This document shows positions 21,661 to 32,662 of a stretch of 64,000 bases of DNA, piece by piece. Within the stretch, counting starts at the first letter, position 1. Each line of letters begins with the position of its first letter. This stretch comes from Clitoria ternatea (lineage: Eukaryota > Streptophyta > Magnoliopsida > Fabales > Fabaceae). Where the stretch lies: positions 31,250,501-31,314,500 of the forward strand of contig CM075675.1 in NCBI GenBank assembly GCA_037962975.1. The letters are read 5' to 3'. Under the pieces are notes generated by a model. It saw only the letters and a program-made list of their open reading frames with translations, made no database searches and was not told the origin of the DNA. The translations under genes and the position numbers were made by a program.

Positions 21661-21815
21661 TCGAAGGAGTCACACTCCAATCAAAATGCAAAAGGATGAA
21701 CATTCCATCCAAAACTTGACTCTGCTTAACTCCCAGCGTTTTACGGAGTACATGAGAAACAAACTCAAGCACTACCCAACAAGTTCAAGTAAGTTCAATA
21801 CTTGTAAAATTGTGC

Positions 21816-22700
21816 TTCATTGAAATTCCTAAGGGGCAACTCCGCCTCCTTGCGGAATACAACTTCATTGAAATTCCTAAGGGGCTACTCCGCCTCCTTA
21901 CGGAATACTATTTCATTGAAATTCCTAAGGGGCTACTCCGCCTCCTTACGGAATACTATTTCATTGAAATTCCTAAGGGGCTACTCCGCCTCCTTACGGA
22001 ATACAACTTCATTGAAATTCCTAAGGGGCTACTCCGCCTCCTTACGGAATACTATTTCATTGAAATTCCTAAGGGGCTACTCCGCCTCCTTACGGAATAC
22101 AACTTCATTGAAATTCCTAAGGGGCTACTCCGCCTCCTTACGGAATACTATTTCATTGAAATTCCTAAGGGGCTACTCCGCCTCCTTACGGAATACTATT
22201 TCATTGAAATTCCTAAGGGGCTACTCCGCCTCCTTACGGAATACTATTTCATTGAAATTCCTAAGGGGCTACTCCGCCTCCTTACGGAATACTATTTCAT
22301 TGAAATTCCTAAGGGGCCACTCCGCCTTCTTACGGAATCTATTCATGGAAATTCCTAAGACGCCACGCCGCCTTCTTACGGAATCCATTTCATTGAAATT
22401 CCTAAGAGGCCACGCCGCCTCCTTACGGAATCCAATTCCCTTTAAATTCCTAAGAGGCCACTCCGCCTTCTTACGGAATCTATTTCATTGAAATTCCTAA
22501 GAGGCCACGCCGCCTTCTTACGGAATCCATTTCATTAAAATTCCTAAGAGGCCACTCCGCCTTCTTACGGAATCTATTCCTTGGAAATTCCTAAGAGGCT
22601 ACTACGCCTCACTATTAAAATCATTTCAACGAAATTCCCACGAGGTTACTACGCCTCACTATTGAAATTACTTCAGTTAAATTCTCAAAAAGGCCATTCC
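21816..22700 (+). repeat. Gypsy 3' UTR tandem array 2 (48-bp unit)
   Basis: Unit TTCATTGAAATTCCTAAGGG, then GCTACTCCGCCTCCTTACGG, then AATACTAT. Units start at 21816, 21864, 21912 and so on at exactly 48 bp to 22296 (11 nearly identical copies). After that, 46-48-bp decayed copies continue to about 22700. Because 48 is divisible by three, several frames stay open; they are not genes. Tat/Ogre elements are known for such hypervariable 3' arrays, which can seed satellites. Confidence 0.95.
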
Positions 22701-22946
22701 GCCTCGTTATACTTAGTCATATTTCATTAAGTCCTCAGATAAATATTCCGCCTTCTCAATATCATTATACAAGGCATAAATACGACGGACTTAAACACTA
22801 CATCTATGAACAAGTATACATTTGCAGGAAATATACTTTATTAATATTGTCAAGAATTGATAAAAGTCCAGAGCCTATCCTGGAACAAGGCAATATTAAC
22901 AAAATTCAAAAAATAAAAGCTGGCGAAAGTCCTCAGGAGCTGGTCT

Positions 22947-25630
22947 TTAAGGGTTGGACGGCGTCCCTTCTTGTTGGACAGAGGTGGCCTGACCTTCACC
23001 AGGTTTGCTTAAACTTTGAGAGGGAGGCAAATCCGCCAGAACATATTCGTCATTGGGCGCAGGAGCATGACCCCCATGAACAGGCACCATCAATTCTCCA
23101 TTGATGAATTCATAATAAGGATGAATGCCTGTGGTGGTTAGAGCAACACCTGGATTGCGGTAACGGAGTTGACGAACAGCCATGCTGAAAGCATCATCAA
23201 TCGCTGCCTCAGCCGCATCCAGCGTGGATTGTAAATCCTTGTCAAGCTTTTCATTGACGGCCTCAGAGGTAGCTTTTTCAGCTTGCAACACTTCAACCTG
23301 TTTTTCAAGGTTAGTGTACGCAGTAGCTGCTTGGTCTAACTCCGCCACCCAGGTATCTTCAGCAGTGGCCTTATCAAGTTCAAGAAAAATCAACCTCTGC
23401 TGGAGCTCACTTGCATCCTCGCCCAACTTTTGCTTCTGTTGAATTAAGTCTGAGATCTGTTGTTTTAGCAGATTATTGTCAGCCCTCACCTGGGTCAGGC
23501 CATTCACCTCCTCGCCCAGTTTTTTGTTTTGATCTTTTAAGCCGGAGACCTGCTTCTCCAGCAAAGCGTTATCAGCTCTCACCCGAGCCAGCTCCTCCTC
23601 CAGCTTCTTGGTGTTAGCGTCGGCGGTGTCAAGATGTTTATCCTTCGCCTTGATCACCTCCGACAGCTGCTCATTGTCATGTTCCAAGCTACGAATCTTT
23701 TCCACAGACTCGTGATAAGACGCCTGGAACATGTTGGCCTCGGCAGCAACGTCAGCTATCCGAGGGACAGAGGCCAAGAAACCATCTATCTCTGCAAGGT
23801 GCCACCTCGCAGCTGCTGCTCCCTCCGGAATCTCGTCAAAGTCGATGTCGGGGCGGAGGATGTATTCTGGATCACGCCTCTCTGCTTGGCGGGATCCTAT
23901 ATTCGTGAAGTACAGAAAGGGATTCAAGCGAGACCCCGCCTCAGGCAAAGAGACCAACCGCCTGGATGATTCCCCTGGCACATCAATCGGGAAAACTGCT
24001 GTACCTCGAGTGGTCAAACTCAGGGCGGGATCCTTAGACGGGCGGACTGGGGAAATTTGAATTCTCTCTGTCTCGTCCCCCATACCTTGGTCAGAAGTAG
24101 CTTGGAATCCCTCCGCTTGCTCCCCCCCGACATCTTCTTCGAGAATGCCTTCAGCTCCGCCCGTAGCAGCAGAAGTACCCACAACAGCTACTTCCGGAGT
24201 CTCCTCCAAATCAATGGCGGCATCAATTGACGTCCCCGCCTCAGCCCTCCTCTTGCCCTTGGTCCTCCTTCTTTACAAAGGCTGGAGGTCTATTTCCTCT
24301 TCTTCTTCTTCAGCAGCTTCTGGTTCTTGGCGTTTTTTAGAACGCCTTTCAACAGTAGCTGCTGAAGATCCTGCACCACCTTCAAAATTTGCTATGTTGG
24401 TGGAGGCAGGGAAGGGAAGGGTCTTTGTGAGAGCAGCAGTCAAACTCCTCCTGGGCTGCACATTATTCTCCGCGTTCCTTTCCCTGCGGCTCATTTGCAT
24501 CTGCTTAATACGGTCCATCCCAGGGAACTCCGCGATTTCTCCTGCAAAATAACAAGATGAAGATTCAGTTAGAAAATGCAAGGTAGAGGAAACACTCAAT
24601 CACATTGCAAATTGTTCATAGTATTACTCAAATATCCTTGAGCATCCCGCCCAAGCAGCCTTCGACAAAGAATCAGCTTGTGGACGGAGTTGTACTCCTT
24701 CAACATCCGGAGTACTTCCACAGACGCCGCCGATAGAGCACCCTCTTCAACCTCATACGCTTGTTTGGTCAAGAGAAAGTGCTCATGCGTCCATGCCACT
24801 GGAAATTTATCAACACCCTCCTTATTTCGCCAAAAAACAGGTTTGTCCTTCCTGACGGATATCTTCACGAAACTCATCCTGAAGTGAAGTCCGCCTTCCT
24901 TGGCGGAGTCAGCAAACGCCTTAAAGTTTAGAATCTTTGGCTCCGCCCGGAGAGTCACAAAACCCATGCCGCCGGTTTTCATATTTACTCTCCTCATAAT
25001 GCGGCAGAAGGAGAAAAACAACGCCACTGTAGGCGTAAACCCCAAATGTTCAGCCATTACCTCAAAGCTGCGCACTATTCCCCATCCATTCGGATGCAGC
25101 TGGGAGGGGGCACAATCCAAGAACCTGAGCACACCCATCTGGAATTTATTCAATGGGAAGCGCACCCCTAACTGGGTGAACAGAATATCGTACATATATA
25201 TGGTACGATTATCCTGAGGACGATGGCAGACCCGTTCATACGTCTTGGGTGAATGGACGATGAACCTATCCTCATACTTCTCGTCCTTCCAAACAGGAAC
25301 AGACAACTCCACTACCCCTCCGCTTGTCGTCGCATGTCGAGAGGAAGCATCCTTGACATCTTCCTCAACCCAACAGTAAGGGTCATTTTCGAGTGTTTTC
25401 TCCCAATCCAACCCATGCAATACAACATTTCTGCACTCTGCCATAGTCAGCACTTGTGTATGGGAAACACCTCCTGACACAAATGAATGTACAGCATTAC
25501 TAAAGTACTCCACGCTGCTATAAAACGTCGAGTCCCTCCCAGTATAAAAAGCATCATCTCCACTCTCAATGTCAGAAAACATGGGACGAACAGAAACCCT
25601 AGAACGTGACCCTGCCCTCTTTCCTCTCAT
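22947..25630 (-). pseudogene. Antisense ORF (aORF) of the Gypsy element, split by one stop
   Basis: Starts MRGKRAGSRSRVSVRP at 25630. Exon 1 (25630-24628) resembles the 'putative gypsy type transposon' family often found antisense in Tat elements (core DCAPSQLHPNGWGIVRSFEV). Donor GTAATA at 24627 and acceptor TTTTGCAG ending at 24542 define an 86-bp intron; joining gives GYL-R-EIAEFPGMDR in frame. Exon 2 has a poly-Glu run, then after an in-frame TAA (24273-24275, codon 424) the same frame reopens to 22947. This last part is a long heptad coiled coil (about 23180-23690). Total 2598 bases, 866 codons including stop. The frame upstream of 25630 (to 25816) is probably leader. Function in the family is unknown. 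The single TAA may be a recent nonsense mutation; GTAAAG there could also be a donor, but no good acceptor follows. Confidence 0.75.
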
Positions 25631-25840
25631 CTTCCTTTTTACAAACACACAATAAGGGGAAACAAAGCTAACCCAAAGGAAATGAAGAAGCAAAGAAGAA
25701 GAAGAAGCAAATACCTTAAGCTTCTGAAAGATAGAAGAACTCCAAACACCAGTGAACTTGCAAAAGAATAGCAAAAACACTTTCAGCAAACAAATACGAA
25801 CAGAGAGATGAAGCAAAACATTCCCCTTCTGAGAGTTTAC

Positions 25841-25850
25841 CTATTTATAG
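25841..25850 (-). promoter_or_regulatory. TATA box for the antisense ORF
   Basis: Minus-strand CTATAAATAG, 211 bases upstream of the aORF ATG at 25630. This suggests the aORF has its own promoter independent of the LTR. Confidence 0.65.
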
Positions 25851-26350
25851 GCATGGCTTGGGGGGAAAATAAGCGAATCCTCAAAAATTTCGAAGATGTG
25901 TTTGCAGCCGTTAGATGAATCTCGTCGACGGTTCTAAAATTGAAACATGCGATTACAACCGTTGGATTTACCCCACTGACGGTTCCTTTTTTACTGAAAC
26001 CAATAGATATATCTAAGGGCAGATATTTCATGGGCCACGTTTTCAAAATCCAAGGCCCACGGTAATAACCTCGAAAACGGTTCTCAATTGCCATCACGCG
26101 CATTTATGTCCCATCATTAGAATGGCAACCGTTACGAGGGCATACGTGGCAATAGGAGACTGAAGAACAAAAAACGTGGTTTCGAGGCGCATTAATGACA
26201 GGCGTGACAAGTGATGACAGCTAATAAATGCACGAAAGCACTTGTCCACAAAACCCGGACTAGCAAATATCGCCTAAACCCATGCCTACAAAAGCTAAAC
26301 TTAAGTGTTGTAGCTTATTAAAGTGACTCCGCCAGTCACTATAACAAGCT
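25851..26350. other. Gypsy region between aORF promoter and PPT
   Basis: Contains imperfect direct repeats of the type GACGGTTCTAAAATTGAAAC / CAACCGTTGGATTTACC / GACGGTTCC, possibly aORF promoter elements. No coding frame of note. Confidence 0.4.
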
Positions 26351-26360
26351 AGGGGGCATA
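26351..26360 (+). other. Gypsy polypurine tract
   Basis: AGGGGGCATA immediately before the 3' LTR; expected plus-strand primer site. Confidence 0.6.
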
Positions 26361-27255
26361 TGATCCGGTCCTAACACCGGCCCCCAAGAGCATGGCTTCA
26401 ATGCCTTGCCAGATCAGCATTCGGAATAAAGAGAAGTACTCTTCAAATACACTACAAATACTATACGGAGTGCATACCGCCAGGGCAAGTAACACCGCCA
26501 AGGTTCATGACTCCGCCCAGGCACGTTACCCCGCCAAGGAATGTAACTCCGTCCAGGCATGTTACTCCGTCAAGGAATGTAACCTCGCCAAAGTTGTTAC
26601 TCCGCCAAGCCATAGGCTCAACTCAGGCGGAATACTGAATTTCCCACACTGCGTAGCGAGCCCATACTCACAACCCCGGCACGAGATTGACTCTGTCTTG
26701 AGAGGTTAATAATGGGAATCACGCTGTCACGCATAAAGGGAAATAACAATAAAATATTAAAGCACTAACGCTTTCCAGACAAGTTGTGATACCTACTACA
26801 ATAATGGTGCTAGTAAACGGCGCAGGGACCCACTACCTTTTCAGCATTATGCCTGGAGACAAGGAGCGGGTCCTACCAATAATGCAGCACCCGTGACAGG
26901 TATATAAACCTCTCTTGAAAAGGTATAAGGGGGCAGATTCCCATTCTCTGAACCTTACACTCTATTACTTGCATAATCTTCTCTGATTATCTTTCTAAGT
27001 CTCTAAGTATTCTGAGATACTGACTTGAGCGTCGGAGAACGATTGCAGGTACCACCCCCAATTGGGTCAAGGCAAATCAGATCCCGTCAGGCGGACTGTG
27101 ACACCGCCCCGCAGTACATTACACTCCGCCTCAACATACGAAGACTCTTTGTATTTACATTTATACATACATTGCTTTGTATCAAAACACATTTATATGT
27201 ATATTTTGAGTTGTTCTATAAGCATACTTCTACACCCCCTGTAAAGAACAGTTCA
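26361..27255 (+). repeat. Gypsy 3' LTR
   Basis: 895 bp; no difference from the 5' LTR seen by eye. Followed by target duplication ATAAC. Confidence 0.95.
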
Positions 27256-27292
27256 ATAACTACACAGTAATAATATAATTAATGACAGAAGT

Positions 27293-30200
27293 CTATTGGG
27301 CTCCTTCCTTGAGTTGAAGAAGGCTGGAGGCCCATTGGTTTCTGATTTCGTCAATGTATCCTTCAGGGAACATTGAGGAAGAGTCTCGAAAGTGCTATAA
27401 AGAAGACATAATCATTAATAAGTGAGCAACAAATCATAATAGTAATATGTCAAAACCCAATAAATTAAAGTAGGCAGCAAAAACTTACAGTTGTCCATCC
27501 GTCTACTATACCAGATTGGACAATGGTGAGCATCGTCTTCATCACAAAATACCCACACTCAAAGCTGCCATCCTGCCGATAAGACTACAAGGTACCATAC
27601 ATTGATTTCATAATTAGTTATTGTTTTTGTTACTAATTGAGGTAACTTTAAAAGTAATGCTTATTAATTATTGAAGTGCTTACTTTTGGGAAGACCCACT
27701 CTAGTCTTTTCTTGCTCACTTTGCCGCGTAGTAGATGGTACCCAATTAAAGCCCTGTAAGAGAATAAAACATCAGTTTAGTTAATAGAATGACTTAATCA
27801 AATATGTAAAGTTGTTTTATTTTTTAAAAATCAACTTACCCGTCGAGTATTTTCATGTAGTCCGCACCAGGACTCCCATACAACGAACAGAAGCATGCAG
27901 CAATGTCGTCCTTCGGGCAAATGACCAACAGTTGCTAGTGAAGGCTGCAATGTACCATTGAATATTAACAACACAATCTATTATTAAATTGACAAAAATA
28001 ACTAAATATTTATTAGACTCTTACTCTCTATGAAGTGGTGCAAGGTACACAGTCTTGTTCGAGGCATGCATCCAATTCTGGATGTATGCCTGAATCTCCT
28101 CCTTGCTGTTCCCACGAAGTTGTATTAGAGAGGGCTCCAGGAAACCATAAGTGTTATCGACACCTCTCTCTATGCAAAGTCTATGTAAAAACCTAATCAA
28201 ATTTGTAGACGTTTAGTGTTGTAAAAATATAAATTTAATTGACACTATCATTGAATAAAAAACATTATACTTACAGCTCCCAACACTGAATCACTGAAAT
28301 GTTCAACATCGTGTTCCCCACTAGGACCTCACACAAGTCAGGTCGTGCAATGTACACTGGGATAGCACTAGGGAAACCAAAAACGGATTCCTCCCATGGG
28401 ACCGGGATAGTGCAATTACGAAGCCCAGCCGATATGTCCCATAGTCGTTCTATCGGATTAAGGGGGGGCTCTGGCTTCTTTGATGGGGCAACACCCTGTT
28501 AAAATAGTTAAAAAATTAGAAGCAACTTATGATTATTGAAACCATAACTTAATATATAGTTGATGCTTGGGTAAAGAGCATACCTGGGGACCAGAATCTG
28601 ACAAAAGTCTGGTCGGCCACATAAGGAAGTGTCCTACAGCCTGGCCGACCAGATGTACCTCAGATGTTGGAATGGGAACAACTGCATCTGCCTCAAGGAC
28701 CTGTACAACCGAAATCCTTGACACACCATCGGGCAATTTCTGATGGTGAACCAAAGGGCCTTGGTTATACACTGAACCAATGGCAACTGGCTCTTCCACT
28801 CCATCCACAAATAGGTCACACTGACGGCCATCTCCAAGATTTACGTCGTCATCATCACCGTCAGGTGCAACACATGACCCCTTCGTGCTGACCCGCCTAG
28901 TCTGCATAATTACACAACATTTTAAAGTTATTCAAGAAATAATGATAACGAATCACAGGTGAGTCAATTAAATAATGTACAATGTAACCTGTGGGTCCAC
29001 CACTGGTGGCGTAGGTTGACATTGTTGACTGAATGACGCCATCATCTCACTCCGAAACCGTGCCATCTCTTCCTGAAGCAGCCTCTGCATTTCCTCCTTT
29101 GCCTCTGCCTTTACTGCAGCAACCTTCTCCTCAACGGTCTTCTCCAAATCAGATATGGACTGGGAAGAGGTGGCTGGATGGCCGAAAAAGCTTCGGAGGC
29201 CTGCAGAGAAAGAATAATTAGAAATAAAAATGTTATCATACAGAATCTAAGACTATTAATGTAAACGTACCATGACCTCGACCAGCTGCACGTACACGTC
29301 CAGGGTGCTCTGGTCGACCGATGGCGGCGGTCAATATATCATCCCTACCATGTGGGACAAATGACCCTTGGGTCGACTGCTCAACCAAGGAATCCTGCAA
29401 CCAAAAATCAGTGATCAGTGTTAGGGTTTGATGGATATTTAATGTTTCATAAAAAGTAGTGATAAGCTTTATACTTACAATCCTTGAGACAACCTCCTCA
29501 ACATATGATGAAGTGTACTGACCACTCTTCTTCGTCCTGGCACGCTTCCATTTTTCATGTCGTGTGGGTGGAGAGGGGGGATCCACAATAGTGGCGTCAG
29601 GGTGGCTACCTTGACGCTGCATAGCTTTCTCCTGCACTATCCGATCCTCCAATAATCGGTAACCCCCACGTGACAACGTGTGAGGGCAGTCATTATTCCC
29701 CTTAATTTCCTGTGCTTTCATGCGTCTTGCCTGCATCAAAAACAATTCATGTCCATTTATACGTTATACATTCTCCGATAACTAGAAAAACATACATACC
29801 ATAAACTCGTCCGTGTGCCTGGATGCCACAAACACATCCCAAGTCTGCCGATCTATGGATGTGTATCTATCTCCAGGAAACTCACCCTGCTTCTTCCCGT
29901 AGACATACCTATAATTACACAATATTTGAATTAACTAATTGATAACTTAAAAAATGATGAGTTTAAACATTTATATTTTAAAATTAAAATATACGTGGAG
30001 GTCAGGTTGCTCTTGAATGTCCTCCATCGGTCAGCGATCTCAGACATGATCTTCCTGCGTAGTGTATCAACTGCAGGAATATCCCAAGCATCCTACAAGT
30101 GCACAATAATCAAGGATGAGATTATTATGCATAAAAAACTACAATACGAGTAAATAAATGTATAGATAATTATACTTACAACAACATCAGCCCAAATTGC

Positions 30201-30461
30201 ATTCTTCACGACCTCCTCAACACTATCCCAATCAGGGATAATGATGGACACCTTCGTCCGTGCCAAGACACCTAAGTAACTCTGAAACTTGGCGGCGTTG
30301 GGTCCTGAAGTCCTCCCGGTGCAAATATCAATGTCAACATGGGTCCTCTGACCCTGACGGCGCCTAAGTGCAACACCGGTCATCCGAGTAACACCTCTCC
30401 TCCTAGATGAGGAATCTGTGCTCTGGGAGTCAGATCTCACATGTGAATCCTGATCAGCCAT
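27293..30461 (-). pseudogene. CACTA second gene: Transposase_24-like N terminus plus Ulp1-like protease, one nonsense codon
   Basis: Thirteen exons with GT-AG introns: 30461-30180, 30092-29995, 29908-29800, 29730-29479, 29394-29271, 29200-28989, 28901-28584, 28495-28275, 28192-28025, 27944-27840, 27753-27684, 27584-27489, 27394-27293. They sum to 2157 bases, 719 codons, all phases compatible. Exons 1-4 resemble the plant Ptta/En/Spm transposase family (YVYGKKQGEFPGDRYTSID, RQTWDVFVASRHTDEFM). Exon 6 is a coiled coil (LEKTVEEKVAAVKAEAKEEM). Exons 8-13 resemble Ulp1/C48 cysteine proteases, ending with Q-D-G-S-F-E-C-G (catalytic Gln/Cys region). Exon 10 reads LH-stop-QLLVICPKDD where the family has GHWQLL: TGG became TAG (27935-27937) right after the catalytic His. 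The Gypsy element inserted 33 bases past the stop. Such CACTA genes are known in plants; the role of the protease is unclear. Confidence 0.85.
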
Positions 30462-30597
30462 AGGTAACTGTTCAAAAAAACAATAATCAATTTATAAACA
30501 TGGTGAATGATATATAAACATGATGAATGATATATAAACATGATGAATAATATATAACCATACCCTATGTTTCCCATAGACCCTCCTGGTGGTCATT

Positions 30598-30724
30598 TCA
30601 AGTCGCAACTATATCATCTATGAGATCTTCCACAACATCTATTGGTGTACGTGTTGTTAGACAAGGTATGTCTAGGACATCAAGACATGGATCCTCAATG
30701 TTGTGTCTACCTTGAAGAACAACT
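30598..30724 (-). pseudogene. CACTA transposase, displaced 3' end (last ~41 codons)
   Basis: Continues the transposase frame from 53136 after the Copia nest; the shared 5-bp CAACT is the target duplication. The segment encodes an acidic tail ending DVVEDLIDDIVAT with TGA at 30598-30600. Without the insertion the two parts would sum to 3147 bases (1049 codons) with no frameshift. Confidence 0.9.
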
Positions 30725-30917
30725 TGAAGTTGCATATGTAAGTATGCAAAGTAGTTTTGATGAATGACAAAGTATTCATGATGATGATGGAATGGCAAAG
30801 GTTCAGAAACAAGAAGGTTCAAGAACAAAGACAATGACCAAGAATAAAGAGATGAAGATGCCTCACAAAGAGTTAAAGAAACATGAGCTATGGAAGACAA
30901 GGTTGATGACATGAACT
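30725..30917 (+). repeat. Element B 5' LTR, first 193 bp
   Basis: Matches 51197-51389 except for one G/A difference I noticed; ends in GAACT, the target of element A. The rest of this LTR is 45006-46751. Confidence 0.9.
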
Positions 30918-31170
30918 TGTAATTTTATGTTGATGTAGGTTTTGATAATGACACAACAAATGGAGGATCAAGATCAAACATATATATTTATGGACAAATT
31001 AATTATGTTTGATGAAGCAAAATTGATGAAATAGTTCAAGGCATTTATAAAGGTTTAAAACAGGTGAAATAAATTTATCAAAATGCCTAAGGATCAAAGG
31101 ATTGGAGCCATGATTGAACAAATATCAAAAGGGGTAAAACAAAGTGCTGGAATTCATGCAACAGGTGCAT

Positions 31171-31490
31171 GAATCGATTCATGAAGCAACACAAGGCCAC
31201 ATGAATCGATTCTTACGTGAAGAAAGGCCCAGAATTGGATTTTGCATAGCATGAATCGATTCCCTCTATGTGTGAATCGATTCACACGTGTTTCTTGGCC
31301 CAGGAAGCTTAAAATTGAAGCTTGAATCGATTCCTATATTAGTTGAATCGATTCATTCGATTAATTATGTCCAGGATTGCATTTTAAGTAGCTTGAATCA
31401 ATTCCCACCAAGGCTGAATCGATTCACATGCTGATCAAGGCACAGATAACACTAAATGAATTGATTCATTTAGAGAATGAATAGATTCAT
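31171..31490. repeat. GAATCGATTC palindrome cluster in A U3
   Basis: Seven perfect GAATCGATTC palindromes plus three one-base variants (GAATCAATTC, GAATTGATTC, GAATAGATTC) in about 320 bp, mostly in pairs. Repeated in the other A LTRs at 37368-37687 and 43565-43884. Confidence 0.95.
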
Positions 31491-31649
31491 TCTATTTGAA
31501 ATTGAAGCTGAAAGCTGGACAACCTGGAATCGCATATGGAAAGCACAAATCGCACTATGACAAATTTAAAGTTAGCAAAGCTACGCTCCACTATGTCATA
31601 TACAATGCTGAAGGAATTATTAAATGCAAAAATCAGGTTCCCTGAAGGC

Positions 31650-31657
31650 TATAAATA
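31650..31657 (+). promoter_or_regulatory. Element A LTR TATA box
   Basis: TATAAATA; the same site recurs at 37847-37854 and 44044-44051. Confidence 0.7.
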
Positions 31658-32607
31658 GAGAGGAAAATTGAAGAAGAAAAACACACCACAGGGAAGCATT
31701 TCCTCTGTTCTTCTTCCTCCCTCTCGTTGCAATTCTCTCTATGTTTAATTATTTGGCATATTCCTCTTGATAGTTTATTTAAGAGTTAGAGAGAAAATAT
31801 TTTGAGTGAGCTAAATTTGTATATCCTCTCTTTGAGAGTTATTATTTTTGAGAAGCTTCAAATTGTAAATCTACTCTAGTGAGAGAGTCATCATTGTAAT
31901 CATTAAAACACCAAAATTCCTTAGAGGTTTGGGTTGAGGGTTCAACCTTGTAATTGTGAGATTGAGAGATTGGGTGGGGTGCCCTTGTACTTGTGAGGAT
32001 TGGGTTCTTGAGTGTGGGACACTAGGAAGCCGCGATTGCTCAAAGTTGTATCTCTAATCTCCAATAGTGGAAATCCTTCAAGTGGGTTGCTTGAAGGCGA
32101 GACGTACACCGGTGTGGTGGAACTCGTTATATCGGTTTGCAAATTCTCTCTTCCCTTAAACTCTTTATTGTTATGAACTTAATTTGCATGCCTAAATACT
32201 TATATCAAATTGGTTTGGTAAAATTGAATCCTTGAATCAATTGACTTAAACATTGTTGGATTTAATTATTGAGGAAGAAAAATATTAGTGTTAACAACTT
32301 GGTAAATTATCATGCTTAATTAATTTGTTAGAAGTTGTTTAAGTTACACTTATATTGGAATTAATTATTGCATGACAAAGTGTTTCAAGAATTGCCTTAG
32401 CTAATAACTTGCCTTATTTATCAAAATCAATTCTTGAATATTGTACTTTTAACTTAAAGTATTTTACTATGAAATGTACTTCATAATTATCATATCTTTT
32501 ATCTTGCATCATTTGTGTACTACTAACCGTTTTGAAAGGGATTCCGCGCGAAAATTTGAAATACTCAATTCACCCCCCTCTTGAGTATCGAGGCCTTGGC
32601 TAACAAT

Positions 32608-32619
32608 TGGTATCAGAGC
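32608..32619 (+). other. Element A primer-binding site
   Basis: TGGTATCAGAGC, complementary to the 3' end of initiator Met tRNA, two bases after the LTR; second copy at 38805-38816. Confidence 0.9.
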
Positions 32620-32662
32620 TTGACTCTTGGAAGATCAAGCTTAACCGCTTCAAGAGATCAAG

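Larger units (their letters stand above)
14530..27255 (+). mobile_element. Tat-lineage Ty3/Gypsy LTR retrotransposon, complete, 12.7 kb
   Basis: LTRs at 14530-15424 and 26361-27255 are both 895 bp, start TGATCCGG, end AACAGTTCA, and appear identical by eye. Target duplication ATAAC lies at 14525-14529 and 27256-27260. Order: LTR, primer-binding site, gag-pol, two tandem arrays, antisense ORF, polypurine tract, LTR. Dual RNase H, a CHHC-type gag knuckle, no chromodomain, and an antisense ORF mark the Tat/Ogre/Grande lineage. Identical LTRs and an open gag-pol point to very recent insertion. Confidence 0.95.
30918..32605 (+). repeat. Element A LTR 1
   Basis: TGTAATTTT...GGCTAACA. U3 holds ATCGAT palindromes (31171-31490). 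TATAAATA at 31650-31657 is the likely promoter, followed by a CT-rich leader. The downstream R/U5 part (for example GGGACACTAGGAAGC) is shared with element B. Confidence 0.95.

Noticed and set aside
21810..22491. Long repetitive frames of 182 and 223 codons
   Set aside because: They arise because the 48-bp tandem unit is divisible by three; two frames are open at once and neither has a promoter or homologue.
31171..31490. CRISPR-like spaced repeats
   Set aside because: The repeats are short palindromes in a plant LTR with irregular spacing; no cas genes, and the genome is eukaryotic.
31942..32142. 66-codon minus-strand frame repeated in all three A LTRs
   Set aside because: Its threefold presence reflects LTR copies; it is antisense in R/U5 and resembles no protein.
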